A stretch of 33,064 nt of DNA from Azonexus sp. (GCA_031277255.1 JAITMS010000135.1:1-33064), one strand, 5' to 3'; counted from the first letter of the stretch, positions 1 through 7,909 are shown. The notes: generated by a model from the sequence alone, not told the origin. Translations and numbers: made by a program.

Positions 1-2
1 AA

Positions 3-122
3 TTGAAGACCGGTATCTATTCGGGTACGGCGATGCTCAACCGCCTGCTCGAACGCAAGGGGCGTCGCGTCGGTCTGCTGGTTTCCGGAGGTATGGAAGA
101 TTATTTGCGCCAGGAGCGCAGT
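3..122 (+). pseudogene. Host hydantoinase/acetone carboxylase-type gene fragment, interrupted
   Basis: The first 39 codons of this frame read like a stretch near the N-terminal end of the HyuA/acetone carboxylase beta-subunit family. They contain a YSGTAMLNRLLERKG segment followed by GLLVSGGMEDY. Family members normally continue with ERG and further conserved sequence. Here the frame runs on as ERS-REG into G-rich non-coding DNA, so similarity stops at about position 119-122. I read this as a host gene split by the prophage. The family name is from memory of the motif, and the fragment is too short to separate hydantoinase, oxoprolinase and acetone carboxylase. The rest of the gene should lie beyond the right end of the prophage. 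Confidence 0.5.
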
Positions 123-345
123 AGGGAGGGGGTGGAAACTGGATGGTTGGTGGGGCATGGGAACACCCCGCGCGGCCCGTGTTTAAGGCATTTCGGGGAG
201 GTCGGCGGGAATTCTGATTTCTGGATGGAATCGGGGGAAACGCGGGGGAAATTCGGGAGGAAATCGGGGGAAATTACCCGGTTGGGTGGGGAAAAATCCT
301 CACTTTTTGCCTGTTTTATTCCGCGTTCAAAGAAGGATTGAAGGA
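123..345. other. Non-coding prophage left end, G-rich
   Basis: No credible gene lies between the host fragment and the end of the leftward gpG gene. The top strand is strikingly G-rich with short A tracts. The 8-mer CTGGATGG occurs twice (139-146 and 221-228). Several G-run plus A-tract motifs occur, of which four form a perfect 11-bp register at 231-274. Mu-family ends carry transposase binding sites, so this is the expected place for them. No terminator was seen after the gpG stop codon, so leftward late transcription could run through this end into host DNA. Confidence 0.6.
231..274 (+). repeat. Four tandem 11-bp repeats, candidate transposase-binding sites
   Basis: The units start at 231, 242, 253 and 264 and follow the pattern TCGGGGGAAAT with one or two changes each. 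A related unit starts at 287 (TGGGGAAAAAT) and looser versions start at 193 and 202. The 11-bp period places an A3 tract on the same helix face in each unit, which favours intrinsic bending. The G runs could also form a quadruplex, though one loop is about 8 bases. The location about 110 bases inside the prophage end suggests binding by the A protein, but this is inference. Confidence 0.5.
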
Positions 346-864
346 TCAGCGAACGGCGTTTATCACCTGTGTGAGGTGGTCGACAATGACTTCCTCGACC
401 CGGCGGCGGTCGCTGTCGGGGAAGCCGATCAGAGGGCGGGCGGGAAGGCCGGGGTGATTGACGCGCTTCCTGTAGAGGCCGCCGAATTTGAGCGCCTTGG
501 CGCGGCGGGCGGTGATGACATGGGCGCTGCTTCCTTCTTGGTGATAGATGGCCGGGAAGCCGTCGCCGCCGTCAAAGCCCAGACGGACGGAATCATTGTC
601 TGCCTGATAGTGAAAGTTGCGCAGCATCCGCCCGGTACGGTTGAGCGGGCCGCCTTTGCGTGGGCCTGCTTTTTTGGTGGATTCGGCAAGCTCCTGCCAC
701 GGGCGACCCTCCGGGTCTAGCCCTTGGCGGTGGCGTTCCTGATTGGCTTGCTGGAGTTCTTCGCCGATGCTGGTCAGCATTTCGCGGGGCGTGGCGATGG
801 CCCGCCGGGCGGCCTCCATGATGGCGGTCAGGTGGTCGGCTTGAAGTTCGATGATGAATTGCAT
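346..864 (-). CDS. G: Virion morphogenesis protein (Mu gpG-like)
   Basis: The 172-residue product resembles the Mu gpG/P2 gpS family (phage virion morphogenesis, Phage_tail_S type), which acts in head or head-tail assembly. Visible family features are an N-terminal helical segment, the PEGRPW motif, the LNRTGRMLRNFHY segment and a C-terminal LPARPLIGFPDSD motif. A much longer frame runs upstream to 1101, but ATG at 862-864 is chosen because AAGAGAA lies just upstream and family similarity begins there. It is the last gene of the leftward late arm and follows gpF by 79 bases. In Mu, gpG is followed by protease I. Here the protease lies 16 kb away on the other strand, so the usual G-I junction has been split. 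Confidence 0.85.
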   Translation of the reverse strand: MQFIIELQADHLTAIMEAARRAIATPREMLTSIGEELQQANQERHRQGLDPEGRPWQELAESTKKAGPRKGGPLNRTGRMLRNFHYQADNDSVRLGFDGGDGFPAIYHQEGSSAHVITARRAKALKFGGLYRKRVNHPGLPARPLIGFPDSDRRRVEEVIVDHLTQVINAVR

Positions 865-943
865 ATAGTTCTCTTGCTGGTGAGATATGGGCTGTGGTGA
901 CCATTCAACCAATCCAGCCGACGCCGCCGCCGCAGAGGCGGCG

Positions 944-2269
944 TTACTTTTTGTAGCGCAGGAAACCTCTGCGCCGCTTGTTGAAATAATTGTCACCACT
1001 GGAATGAAACGTCGTAATTCCATCCCATTCCCAGCCGTACCGTGAGCGCCGGAAAACAATGATCGCGTAACGCTTTTTGTTGCCTTGATCGACAATCTCA
1101 AAGGATTTCAGGTAGTGACGCGAGACAAATTTTTTACCCGCGTTTTCACCTTTCTCGAAGGTTTCCCACGACTCCCAAATCTCATCGGGGTCAACCAGCG
1201 TCTTGGCCAGCAGGTTCATGTACTTTTTGCGGCCCTGTTTGCCCTCCATGACCATCTTGAACTGCTCGTCGCCCAGCGCCGGGTCATAGGGTGCGCCGCC
1301 GGGAATGAACATCCTTGACCCGATCACCAGCGCCGAGCCGGAAACATCGGTCAACACTGCCGGTTCTGTCAGCGTCGCGCCAAAGGTATCGAGAAAGCCA
1401 GCGATCACCGGCGTAGCGGCCCGTGCCTCATCTACCAGTTCGTAACTGTGGGCAAGCGTCGGCGGGCGGATGGCAGGCGGTTTGTAGCCCTTCGGCCACG
1501 GCCATTCATCTGGCACAAGGTGGGCCAGATGATCCGGCAGCGGCGGCACGATATGCGGTTCCAGCCACGCCTTGCCGGGGTTGTAGGCGAAGCCGGGGTC
1601 GATGCCCTTGGGCGTCAGCACGGTACGCGGGTGGGGGCCGGTTTTGCCGACGACGCGCTCCTCCCATTCCATCGGCGGCGCGGCGTCCGGGCCGGATTTG
1701 CCCGCTGCCGTCCATTCCCGTTCGGCGGCGGTGCGGGTCAGCGCATCGACGGTGCATTTGCAGTTCCAGCCGTTTTGCGGATAGTGGCTATCCCACCACG
1801 GGTCATCGGCAGAAAGAATCAAGCCATCCCAAGCCTTGTGCGAAAGGCGCGGGTTCTCAATCGTGTGATGCCGGTAGCGCCAATAGGGCCGCAGATGCTT
1901 GATGCTGGCCATTTGCTGATAGCGTCCGGCGTTGTAAGCCTGAGTGACATTGGTGTCGTAGATAATTTTCGAGCGCCAGCCGGGAGAGCCGTTGAAGGCC
2001 CAGCCGTGTTTTTCGGCGATTTGCGGGAAGGCTTTCTGAAACTCGGCATAGCCGCCCTTGGTCTTGGCTTGGTCGACAGCGTTGTACAAATCCTCGACCA
2101 GCGCATCGGTATTGGCCCCGGCGACGACAAAGGCGTGGGCATGGTGCTCTTGCCAGATGTCCGTCCAGCTCTCAGAAGGCAGCCTGATTTTCTGGCGATA
2201 GAAATCAATCGCCTCGGTGAAATGGAGCGGGGTGAAATCGGCGGCCATCTCAATCCCCGTTGCCGACAT
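944..2269 (-). CDS. F: Minor head protein gpF with C-terminal BECR-type nuclease domain
   Basis: This is a Mu gpF (gp30)-like head morphogenesis protein of about 441 residues. The F core includes HLRPYWRYR, the SADDPWWDSHYP motif and GWNCKCTV, which are typical of the family. The C-terminal ~150 residues look like a PBECR2 domain (phage barnase/EndoU/colicin/RelE-like nuclease). They show LLAKTLVDPDEIWESW, a strand-rich middle and a final RRRGFLRYKK. Such domains are known from phage head proteins and may be delivered with the DNA. Two starts are plausible: ATG at 2269, preceded by GGAAGGGCGG and overlapping the portal gene, or ATG at 2248, one base after the portal stop codon. A divergent fragment of the same family lies at 8383-8820. 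Confidence 0.85.
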   Translation of the reverse strand: MSATGIEMAADFTPLHFTEAIDFYRQKIRLPSESWTDIWQEHHAHAFVVAGANTDALVEDLYNAVDQAKTKGGYAEFQKAFPQIAEKHGWAFNGSPGWRSKIIYDTNVTQAYNAGRYQQMASIKHLRPYWRYRHHTIENPRLSHKAWDGLILSADDPWWDSHYPQNGWNCKCTVDALTRTAAEREWTAAGKSGPDAAPPMEWEERVVGKTGPHPRTVLTPKGIDPGFAYNPGKAWLEPHIVPPLPDHLAHLVPDEWPWPKGYKPPAIRPPTLAHSYELVDEARAATPVIAGFLDTFGATLTEPAVLTDVSGSALVIGSRMFIPGGAPYDPALGDEQFKMVMEGKQGRKKYMNLLAKTLVDPDEIWESWETFEKGENAGKKFVSRHYLKSFEIVDQGNKKRYAIIVFRRSRYGWEWDGITTFHSSGDNYFNKRRRGFLRYKK

Positions 2270-3824
2270 CCGCCCTTCCAGCCAGATGGGCGGCCAAGAG
2301 ACCGTCGCGCAGCGCGGCGGCATAGGCGGCGTAATCGGCTTTCAAGGCGGCGATTTTATCGAGCGCCTCGTCAAAGCCGCCGGATTCGGCCACGATGGCG
2401 GCAATTTCGTCGATCAGGCGTTGCTCGAAGGGGGCGGAGAGGGCAGCGAGTTGGGTGGCAAAAGTCTCTGGGGCGGTGGGCTGGGTTTGCGTGAGGGCGA
2501 CGCGCGTCAGCGCCGTATCATCCGTCTTGTCAGCGCCCGGCCTATCGTTGGCTTCATCCGCCCCGGCATTTCCCCGCGCCAGCAGCTTTGCCCCCTTCGC
2601 CGCCCGTGGAATCTGCATCGTCTCATGCGCCCAATCGACATCAATCTCCATGCCGATGGTCACCGCCTTGTCCAGTACCGCCACCATCTTGGCCTGGTCC
2701 ACCGTTTCCTCGGTCTGGTAAGCAAAGCGCGGCAGGCGGGTGGCGGGGAAAAAGCCATTGACCAAGGCAATGGGCCGCACCAGTTGCGCGTTGATCGTCG
2801 GCTCAATCTGCCGCACGTCGTGCAGCATGATCTCCCGGCGCACCTTGTCGTGGATCACGCCCAGCGCATTGGTCGAGGTTTTGCCGTCCGCCTGGCTGGT
2901 CAGCGTGCCGCCGAGAATGGCCAGCGACTGCTTTTTCTCCCAATACGTCACGGCATTCAAAAAATCATCCACCGAGCCGGATTTCATCGCCTGGATGAAG
3001 TCGATACTCATATTGGCCGGAACCACGCCCGCGCCGTCGTGGCCGATTGAGCGCACCGCCTTCAACAGTTCGTCGCGCTGATTTTTGGCGATGCCCGCCG
3101 GGTACTTTCCGAGGCGCAGCGGCAGGCCATAAACCTCAAGAAAACGCTGCATGTCGCGGGTGTTATACGCCTTGTAGGCATACGTCCAGGCCAGCACCCG
3201 GAACAGCGCCGCCTGTTCGATGTAGCCCGATTTGGCGCGGTGCTCATGCACGATCCAGCCCCACGGGCGGAGCGCCTCCGGCATACCGTTTTTCAGGAAC
3301 TGCACCGCGCCGCTTTCCCGATCGATCTGAAACAGGCGCTGCGGCACCCAATGCAGCGCCGCCGGTGTCCACACGCTGCCGGTCTGCCATTCGATTTCCA
3401 GCGCCGCCACGCCCTTGCCAATGGCGTCGGTCAGGTCATACTGCGCATCCTCAAAGTGCGGGATGGCCCGCAGCAGATCGGCAAGTTCTTCGGTGCGGTC
3501 GATCTCGGCCTGCGTCGCGTCGCGCGGCGGATGCAGTTGCCAGCCCAGGCCGGTGACCGCCCGACGGCGTTTGCCGAGTTCGGCAAAAATGTGGGCATCC
3601 TGTTCCTCGACCAGTTCAAAGAGGGCGGCCTGATCGGTGATAAAGCCCTGATCGGCGGCGGCGAAGGCGCTGGCCAGACGCGAGGGATCAAGCGTATTGA
3701 CGCTGGCGTAATTGAGGCTGTAGCCCTGCGCCGAACGCGCCCCAGCCTGCAATTCGGCAGCGGGTTTGGCCTTTTCTGATACCTGATTCCTGACCTCTGT
3801 CTTCCGTTTCTTACTCATCATCAT
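2250..3824 (-). CDS. Portal protein (DUF935, Mu gp29-like)
   Basis: The product is about 524 residues and matches the DUF935 portal family of Mu-like phages. The portal forms the dodecameric channel through which DNA enters the head and to which the tail joins. Recognisable segments are LFELVEEQDAHIFAELGKRR, the WGWIVHEHRAKSG region, GLPLRLGKYP and a C-terminal helical part starting with a QLAALSAPFEQRL stretch. Three consecutive ATG codons (3824, 3821, 3818) are possible starts, and all overlap the end of the large terminase gene. No strong ribosome site is seen, which fits translational coupling. The downstream gpF start overlaps or abuts this stop codon. Confidence 0.9.
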   Translation of the reverse strand: MMMSKKRKTEVRNQVSEKAKPAAELQAGARSAQGYSLNYASVNTLDPSRLASAFAAADQGFITDQAALFELVEEQDAHIFAELGKRRRAVTGLGWQLHPPRDATQAEIDRTEELADLLRAIPHFEDAQYDLTDAIGKGVAALEIEWQTGSVWTPAALHWVPQRLFQIDRESGAVQFLKNGMPEALRPWGWIVHEHRAKSGYIEQAALFRVLAWTYAYKAYNTRDMQRFLEVYGLPLRLGKYPAGIAKNQRDELLKAVRSIGHDGAGVVPANMSIDFIQAMKSGSVDDFLNAVTYWEKKQSLAILGGTLTSQADGKTSTNALGVIHDKVRREIMLHDVRQIEPTINAQLVRPIALVNGFFPATRLPRFAYQTEETVDQAKMVAVLDKAVTIGMEIDVDWAHETMQIPRAAKGAKLLARGNAGADEANDRPGADKTDDTALTRVALTQTQPTAPETFATQLAALSAPFEQRLIDEIAAIVAESGGFDEALDKIAALKADYAAYAAALRDGLLAAHLAGRADVGNGD

Positions 3825-5568
3825 CCCAATCGTCAGAAAAGCCCGTCATGGCGGCCCGGCCACCCTGGCCCCGTAGCGACGCCACCGGCGTGTAACGCCA
3901 TTCCCCGGCAAACTGCGTCGCCAGCCGCCAGAGTTTTTCCAGGCAATCCGGCCCGTCGTCGTGGTCGGCCTCCGGCCAAAATTTCAACTGCTCGATCATC
4001 ACGCCCTGCGAGCGGTGCAGCCTGATCTTGCCGTTGGCGGCATGCGGTTGCAGGCTGATGATGCGCAGTTCCTTCTCCACGTCCTCATTCAGCGGAATGC
4101 CGGGAAAGGCCACGCCTTGCAAGGCGGCGCGTTTCAAGAGTTCGGTGTACATGAATTCCTGAAACTGCACCGTCTCCACACCCCAGGCGAGACACTGATA
4201 CTCGGCCTGCAATTCAATCGCCCGGCTGATAATCAAATCCGGCACGCGGCGGGCGATGTCGGCCTCCACCACGTCCAGCGTCATCGACTCGCGGGAGAAG
4301 CCGCCGACCAGAATCGCCGAGGGGTCGCGTTTCCTGTTCTTCCGGCCCAGCGACGGGTCTATCGCGCCAAAGAACAGCCAGTCATCGCGCCGGTCGACCC
4401 AGAACTGGACGGTCTTGAACGGGGCCGTGTCATCGTTGCCCGCTTCGTTCTGCTGCTCCTGATTGAAAGCATCGTGGTCGCTGGCATACATGCACATGAG
4501 GCGATACAAGGGCCGCACGGCGGGCCATGACACCACGGCCCCAGCCTCCATTGCCGCGCGATTCATCCGGTAGAAGGCCAAGGCGGCGGCTTCGGCTTTT
4601 TCCTGCGCGCCATCTTCATCGCTGGCGGCGGCGCTGGTATAGATGCCCTCCCACTGCGCCCACAAATCCATACGATCAGGCCAGGTGGCAATGGATTTGA
4701 AAACCTTGCGCCGCCAGCCCGGTTTGCGGGATACACGATTGATCGCCGCGTCGTAATGGAGCGAGGTGCCGACCCAGAAAATATCCATGCCGCCCGCTGG
4801 GCCAGCCAAGCCGACTACGGCCTTGATGACGAAATTCTCGCAGGCATCGCGCTGCTCCTTCTGGCGCACGTTGTCGTCGTTTTCCAGATCGTCGAGAAAA
4901 ATCAGGCCAGGGCGGTGCGGCCCATGTCTCATGCCGCGCATCTTTTTACCGGAGCCGCCCACCCGCACCTTGATACCATTGGCCGTCACGATGGTCGCCG
5001 CCTGCCAGATGCGCCCACGTCCCACCGCCTTGGGGAAGTCAGCGGCCAGGCGCGGGTTGCTGTCCAGTTCCGCCTTGATCGCTTCGAGCATCTCAATCGA
5101 CTGCTCCAGCGTGTTCATGATGATGCCGATCAGCCACTTGCGGGCTTTCGGGCTGGCTGTCGGCACCAACTCGGCCAGGTAATTCGCCCGGCAGATGCAC
5201 CACAGGCTGCCGAGTTGGGTTTCATAGGTTGACTTCGCCTCGCCGCGCGGCGCTTGATGTACCTCGCGGGCATCCGTCTCGCCGTCGATCAATTCCGGCA
5301 GGCGCTGGAAAATGAAATCATGGAACAGCGAAAAATGCCCGGTCGGCACATAGTGCGGGAAATAGGTCTGACAGAAAAAACGGTAATCGACCACCGCCCG
5401 CTCGCGCCGGGCGCGGGAAGCCGCCGGATCAATGGGGAAAGCCTCACACTCCAGTTCAATGGTCTGGCGCAGTTCCTCGGCAAAAACCTCCATGCGGCGT
5501 TGAAAATCGCCGAGGTTTTTGACTTCGGCTAGATCGGCGTAATCGTCGGCGAGGGCGAAATCAGGCAT
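3811..5568 (-). CDS. Terminase large subunit (Mu gp28-like)
   Basis: This 585-residue protein is the DNA packaging motor ATPase with a C-terminal nuclease. The Walker A-like segment QAPRGEAKST lies around residues 105-114 and the Walker B segment LIFLDD around 222-227. The RNase H-like nuclease part begins near FFGAIDPSLGRKN. The acidic tail ends DDWDDDE. ATG at 5566-5568 is preferred over the longer frame to 5634 because GAGGAG precedes it at a good distance and family similarity starts at MPDFALADDYADL. It overlaps the small Cys-protein gene by 8 bases (ATGCCTGA) and the portal gene by 14. Mu-like phages package by headful, cutting in host DNA beyond the prophage end. Confidence 0.92.
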   Translation of the reverse strand: MPDFALADDYADLAEVKNLGDFQRRMEVFAEELRQTIELECEAFPIDPAASRARRERAVVDYRFFCQTYFPHYVPTGHFSLFHDFIFQRLPELIDGETDAREVHQAPRGEAKSTYETQLGSLWCICRANYLAELVPTASPKARKWLIGIIMNTLEQSIEMLEAIKAELDSNPRLAADFPKAVGRGRIWQAATIVTANGIKVRVGGSGKKMRGMRHGPHRPGLIFLDDLENDDNVRQKEQRDACENFVIKAVVGLAGPAGGMDIFWVGTSLHYDAAINRVSRKPGWRRKVFKSIATWPDRMDLWAQWEGIYTSAAASDEDGAQEKAEAAALAFYRMNRAAMEAGAVVSWPAVRPLYRLMCMYASDHDAFNQEQQNEAGNDDTAPFKTVQFWVDRRDDWLFFGAIDPSLGRKNRKRDPSAILVGGFSRESMTLDVVEADIARRVPDLIISRAIELQAEYQCLAWGVETVQFQEFMYTELLKRAALQGVAFPGIPLNEDVEKELRIISLQPHAANGKIRLHRSQGVMIEQLKFWPEADHDDGPDCLEKLWRLATQFAGEWRYTPVASLRGQGGRAAMTGFSDDWDDDE

Positions 5569-5800
5569 CGCGCCGCTCCTCAAAACGCAACGGCACCTGC
5601 CAGCAAGATCGGGCACTCCGGAAAAACCGGGCACGGATCATGGGGTCGTTTTCCGCATGGCAGTAGCCAAAGCCCTCCAGCACCGCCCGCTGATTAGCCT
5701 TTTCCGAAGGCAGAAAAAAGCGGCAGTCCGCGCAAACGCTCGCCGCCGCAAGGTTTTTACGCCGCATTGCTTCTACGCGCTGAATCAGGTTTTGCGCCAT
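5561..5800 (-). CDS. Small cysteine-containing protein between the terminase genes
   Basis: The 79-residue product has four cysteines, arranged as CADC, then GYCHAE, then SCW. This could hold a metal ion, although no family is assigned. Its ATG at 5798-5800 overlaps the stop codon of the gp27-like gene (TGATG), and its stop codon overlaps the large terminase start. Tight coupling on both sides shows it belongs to the packaging operon. Similar small Cys proteins occur at this place in Mu-like prophages, sometimes described as Com-like. I see no evidence for a Com function, since no mom gene is visible. Confidence 0.7.
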   Translation of the reverse strand: MAQNLIQRVEAMRRKNLAAASVCADCRFFLPSEKANQRAVLEGFGYCHAENDPMIRARFFRSARSCWQVPLRFEERRDA

Positions 5801-6294
5801 CACGCAAACCGCTTGCCCAGCGCCGCGCCAATATCCTCCACATGCGGCTGAATCGCCCGCAACGCCGCCGGATCGTGTTTCTTGAGATATTCCGCAATCA
5901 CCTTCAAGGTATCCAGCGCCACCGACAGCCCGGAGAACTGCGGATTCAGCCGCGCAAACGAGCGGCTGAATTTGGCATAGGCGTCCGCCAGTTGCGCCAG
6001 GAGCGTCGCTTTGTCAGCGGCGGCAATCTGTGCCGCCTCAAGCTCGCGGGTCGTGGTAATCACCTGGCGGGCAAAATCCTCGACCAACTGCCGGTTGAGA
6101 TCATCCACGCCCGCGTCGGAAATGCGGTAGGCCGCCCGCGCCGTATCCCAATCGTCGCCCTTAGCCTTGGCCAGCCGCTTCCACTCGCGGGCCGTATCGT
6201 AGGCCACGCCACAGGTCACCGCCGCGCCGTTGATCGGCATCCCTTCAATATAGAGTTGCCGCACACGCTCGCGGGTTTCCGGGCTGTGGGCCAT
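5800..6294 (-). CDS. Small terminase-like DNA-binding protein (DUF1804, Mu gp27-like)
   Basis: The 164-residue protein begins with a helix-turn-helix: SPETRERVRQLYIEGMPING then AAVTCGVAYDTAREWKRLAK at about residues 5-45. It continues with long helices. The arrangement matches DUF1804, the gp27 family of Mu-like phages, regarded as the packaging recognition (small terminase) subunit. ATG at 6292-6294 overlaps the preceding stop codon as TGATG, so it is preferred to the TTG one codon earlier. The neighbours on both sides are packaging genes, which supports the role. Confidence 0.85.
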   Translation of the reverse strand: MAHSPETRERVRQLYIEGMPINGAAVTCGVAYDTAREWKRLAKAKGDDWDTARAAYRISDAGVDDLNRQLVEDFARQVITTTRELEAAQIAAADKATLLAQLADAYAKFSRSFARLNPQFSGLSVALDTLKVIAEYLKKHDPAALRAIQPHVEDIGAALGKRFA

Positions 6295-6656
6295 CAAAGC
6301 CGCCTCACCAATTCAACTGCCGCCGCCGCCAGCGCCCCGCCCACGCCGCCGCCCAGCGCGCCCAGTTTGGCGGTTTTTTCAATCAGGCGTTTATCCTCGG
6401 CCTCCAGACTGGTGACACGCGCGCCCAGGCCGTCAATCCGCTTGCCGACGCTTTCTTCCAGCCCGTCGATGCGGTTGCCCAGGCTGTCTTCAATCCTGTC
6501 CATGCGCTCCGACTGCGCCGCCTCCATGCGCCGGATGTCGCTCTTGATGTCTTCAATCCGCGCCGTCAGGCCGCTGTGCATGGCATTCACCGCGCCAGTC
6601 AACTGGCCGATGCTGTGCATGATCTGGGAATTGTCCCGGCGATTTTCTTCACTCAT
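6294..6656 (-). CDS. Coiled-coil protein with C-terminal membrane helix (gp25/DUF2730-like position)
   Basis: The 120-residue product is predicted to be almost wholly helical. It has a heptad/11-residue pattern in residues 35-90 (for example RIEDSLGNRIDGLEESVGKR). A glycine- and alanine-rich hydrophobic segment near residues 97-116 resembles a single membrane helix. Mu-like phages carry small membrane-associated coiled-coil proteins between the lysis and packaging genes (Mu gp25, DUF2730). I place it there by position and architecture only. The start ATG overlaps the Rz stop codon as ATGA, and AAGGTGA lies upstream. Confidence 0.65.
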   Translation of the reverse strand: MSEENRRDNSQIMHSIGQLTGAVNAMHSGLTARIEDIKSDIRRMEAAQSERMDRIEDSLGNRIDGLEESVGKRIDGLGARVTSLEAEDKRLIEKTAKLGALGGGVGGALAAAAVELVRRL

Positions 6657-7234
6657 TTGGGGTCACCTTGGGGTTGCTGTTGTTGTCGATCCGCCACAAC
6701 CACCGTCTGGCAGGCGGCAAGCTGCACCGCTACGGCGTCGGCGCGGGCGGCTTCGCCGACAAGAAATTCAGCAGTCGGTCGAGAAAGTCCGGGGGCCGGG
6801 GGATCATCACCTCCGGCGGCGGCGGTTGAAGTCTGGGCGGCGGGATCACAAGCGGCGTTTTGGCCGGTGGTGGCGGGGCCGGGGTCGCGCAGGCGCAGAG
6901 CGCCATTGCGCAGATCAGCGATAACGCGGTCGCGGCGGTGAGTTTCATGGGTGATTTTCTCCTGATAAGACAAAGCAGCGGCAGCCATCGCCGCCGAATG
7001 CGCCTGTTCCGCCGCGCGGGCGGCGGTGACTAATCGCGCGATTTCGGCATTGGCGGCGATCAGTTCCTCGGCCTCACGGGCCTGCCAAAGCCCCCGCTCA
7101 AAACCGCGCCCGGCCTCGTAAATGGAAGAAACCGCCGTGTAGACGCCCAGCGCCAAGGCCGCCATCAAGGCAAGCGCGATGGCCCTGCCGGTCAGCGAGA
7201 TGGGGGATAACAGTTTCTCAATCACGGCGCTCAT
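6653..7234 (-). CDS. Inner-membrane spanin (Rz-like)
   Basis: The product is about 193 residues. A single N-terminal membrane segment (about residues 15-35, around TGRAIALALMAALALGVYTA) is followed by a long helical periplasmic part containing AREAEELIAANAEIARL and later alanine-rich helices. This is the plan of Rz-type i-spanins, which join inner and outer membranes in the last step of lysis. An Rz1-type lipoprotein gene is nested inside in another frame, which is diagnostic. ATG at 7232-7234 is preceded by GGAAAGGG, and another ATG lies at 7252. The gene overlaps the holin-like gene upstream by 17 bases. Confidence 0.85.
   Translation of the reverse strand: MSAVIEKLLSPISLTGRAIALALMAALALGVYTAVSSIYEAGRGFERGLWQAREAEELIAANAEIARLVTAARAAEQAHSAAMAAAALSYQEKITHETHRRDRVIADLRNGALRLRDPGPATTGQNAACDPAAQTSTAAAGGDDPPAPGLSRPTAEFLVGEAARADAVAVQLAACQTVVVADRQQQQPQGDPK
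6730..6948 (-). CDS. Outer-membrane spanin lipoprotein (Rz1-like), nested in Rz
   Basis: This 72-residue frame lies entirely inside the Rz gene in a different reading frame. It has a lysine-started hydrophobic signal sequence and a lipobox ending ALCAC, with the probable lipidated cysteine at residue 20. The mature part is very proline-rich (PAPPPPAKTPLVIPPP) and ends in a short helix, typical of o-spanins. It should be exported, lipidated and pair with the C-terminal end of Rz across the periplasm. The nested arrangement resembles lambda Rz/Rz1. Confidence 0.85.
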   Translation of the reverse strand: MKLTAATALSLICAMALCACATPAPPPPAKTPLVIPPPRLQPPPPEVMIPRPPDFLDRLLNFLSAKPPAPTP

Positions 7235-7454
7235 CCCTTTCCGAGCGGCCATAGCGCAAGGACAAAAACTTGGAAGCCGTACTGGCCCCGGCCACACAGC
7301 CGAGGTAGGCCCACCAGATGTCCACATTGCCGCTGCCTGACCAGGCCAGTTTGACAAAAGCCACCGTCGCGGCGGCATAGCCGATGTTGGCCCAGACCTT
7401 GGTGTGCGAGAGCGTGTTGCTTCCGGCATCGGTGATAAGCTCGCGGAGCTTCAT
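7218..7454 (-). CDS. Putative holin (small membrane protein, DUF2644-like)
   Basis: The 78-residue product starts MKLRELITDAGSNTLSH, a segment resembling the DUF2644 family of Mu-like prophages. It then has two probable membrane segments: IGYAAATVAFVKLAW at about residues 25-39 and IWWAYLGCVAGASTASKF at about 46-63. A charged tail follows (RYGRSERDERRD). Size, topology and position between endolysin and spanins all suit a class II holin or a related pore-forming lysis protein, but the family has no proven function that I can name. ATG at 7452-7454 overlaps the endolysin stop codon as ATGA. Confidence 0.7.
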   Translation of the reverse strand: MKLRELITDAGSNTLSHTKVWANIGYAAATVAFVKLAWSGSGNVDIWWAYLGCVAGASTASKFLSLRYGRSERDERRD

Positions 7455-7879
7455 TCCGGCACTTTCCCCGCCGCCAGTTGCATCAGCGTCAAGCCGCCCG
7501 TGTACTGAAAATGCGCCAGTTCCTTGAACGACTTCCAGCGCCCGGCCCATTCCAGACCGGCGTCTTCGCCGATCTCGCCAATTTGCCGCCACAGCTTGCC
7601 GTCATCGCCGGTCGTGCCCCACACCAGCTTGCCCGCCCGCAGCGGCACCACATCAAATGCTACCCGCCAGTTATGAAAGCTCATGCCGGGTTTGGCATTG
7701 GTCACAATCAAACCCGGCGCGGTGCGGCCCTGCGCATACAGCGCCGCCTGGCTTTCAAGGTCGCGGTAAGTTGAAGTCACCAGTAAATCAATCCCCCGCG
7801 CCCGGCATTCATTGAGCAGCCACATCGCCCGCTCCTTTACCGGCGGCAGCAGATCATCAAGCGAACGGGAATTTTTCAT
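7451..7879 (-). CDS. Endolysin, M15 peptidase (VanY/CwlK type)
   Basis: The 142-residue protein carries the M15 metallopeptidase signature. TSTYRDLESQAALYAQGRT lies around residues 35-53, SFHNWRVAFDVV around 67-78, and AHFQY around 122-126. The likely zinc ligands are H69, D76 and H123. It should cut peptide bonds in the peptidoglycan stem peptide. No signal peptide is visible, so release would depend on the adjacent holin. ATG at 7877-7879 has GAGG eight bases upstream, and a TTG four codons earlier is less likely. It is the first gene of the leftward late arm, about 24 bases downstream of the predicted late transcript start. Confidence 0.92.
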   Translation of the reverse strand: MKNSRSLDDLLPPVKERAMWLLNECRARGIDLLVTSTYRDLESQAALYAQGRTAPGLIVTNAKPGMSFHNWRVAFDVVPLRAGKLVWGTTGDDGKLWRQIGEIGEDAGLEWAGRWKSFKELAHFQYTGGLTLMQLAAGKVPE

Positions 7880-7909
7880 GCGTAACCTCAACCCAAAGGG
7901 ATGGGCTGA

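Noticed and set aside
231-274. CRISPR-like array
   Set aside because: Units are 11 bp with no spacers and no cas genes nearby.
865-1101. N-terminal extension of the gpG frame to 1101
   Set aside because: The extra 79 codons show no family pattern and overlap the gpF 3' end; ATG at 864 has a ribosome site and matches the start of the family similarity.
1448-2494. Long plus-strand frame opposite gpF and the portal
   Set aside because: It is a GC-rich shadow frame with Arg- and Gly-rich low-quality protein; the minus strand carries recognised genes here.
5561-5800. Com translational activator of mom
   Set aside because: There are four cysteines, but the position is inside the terminase operon and no mom gene is visible.
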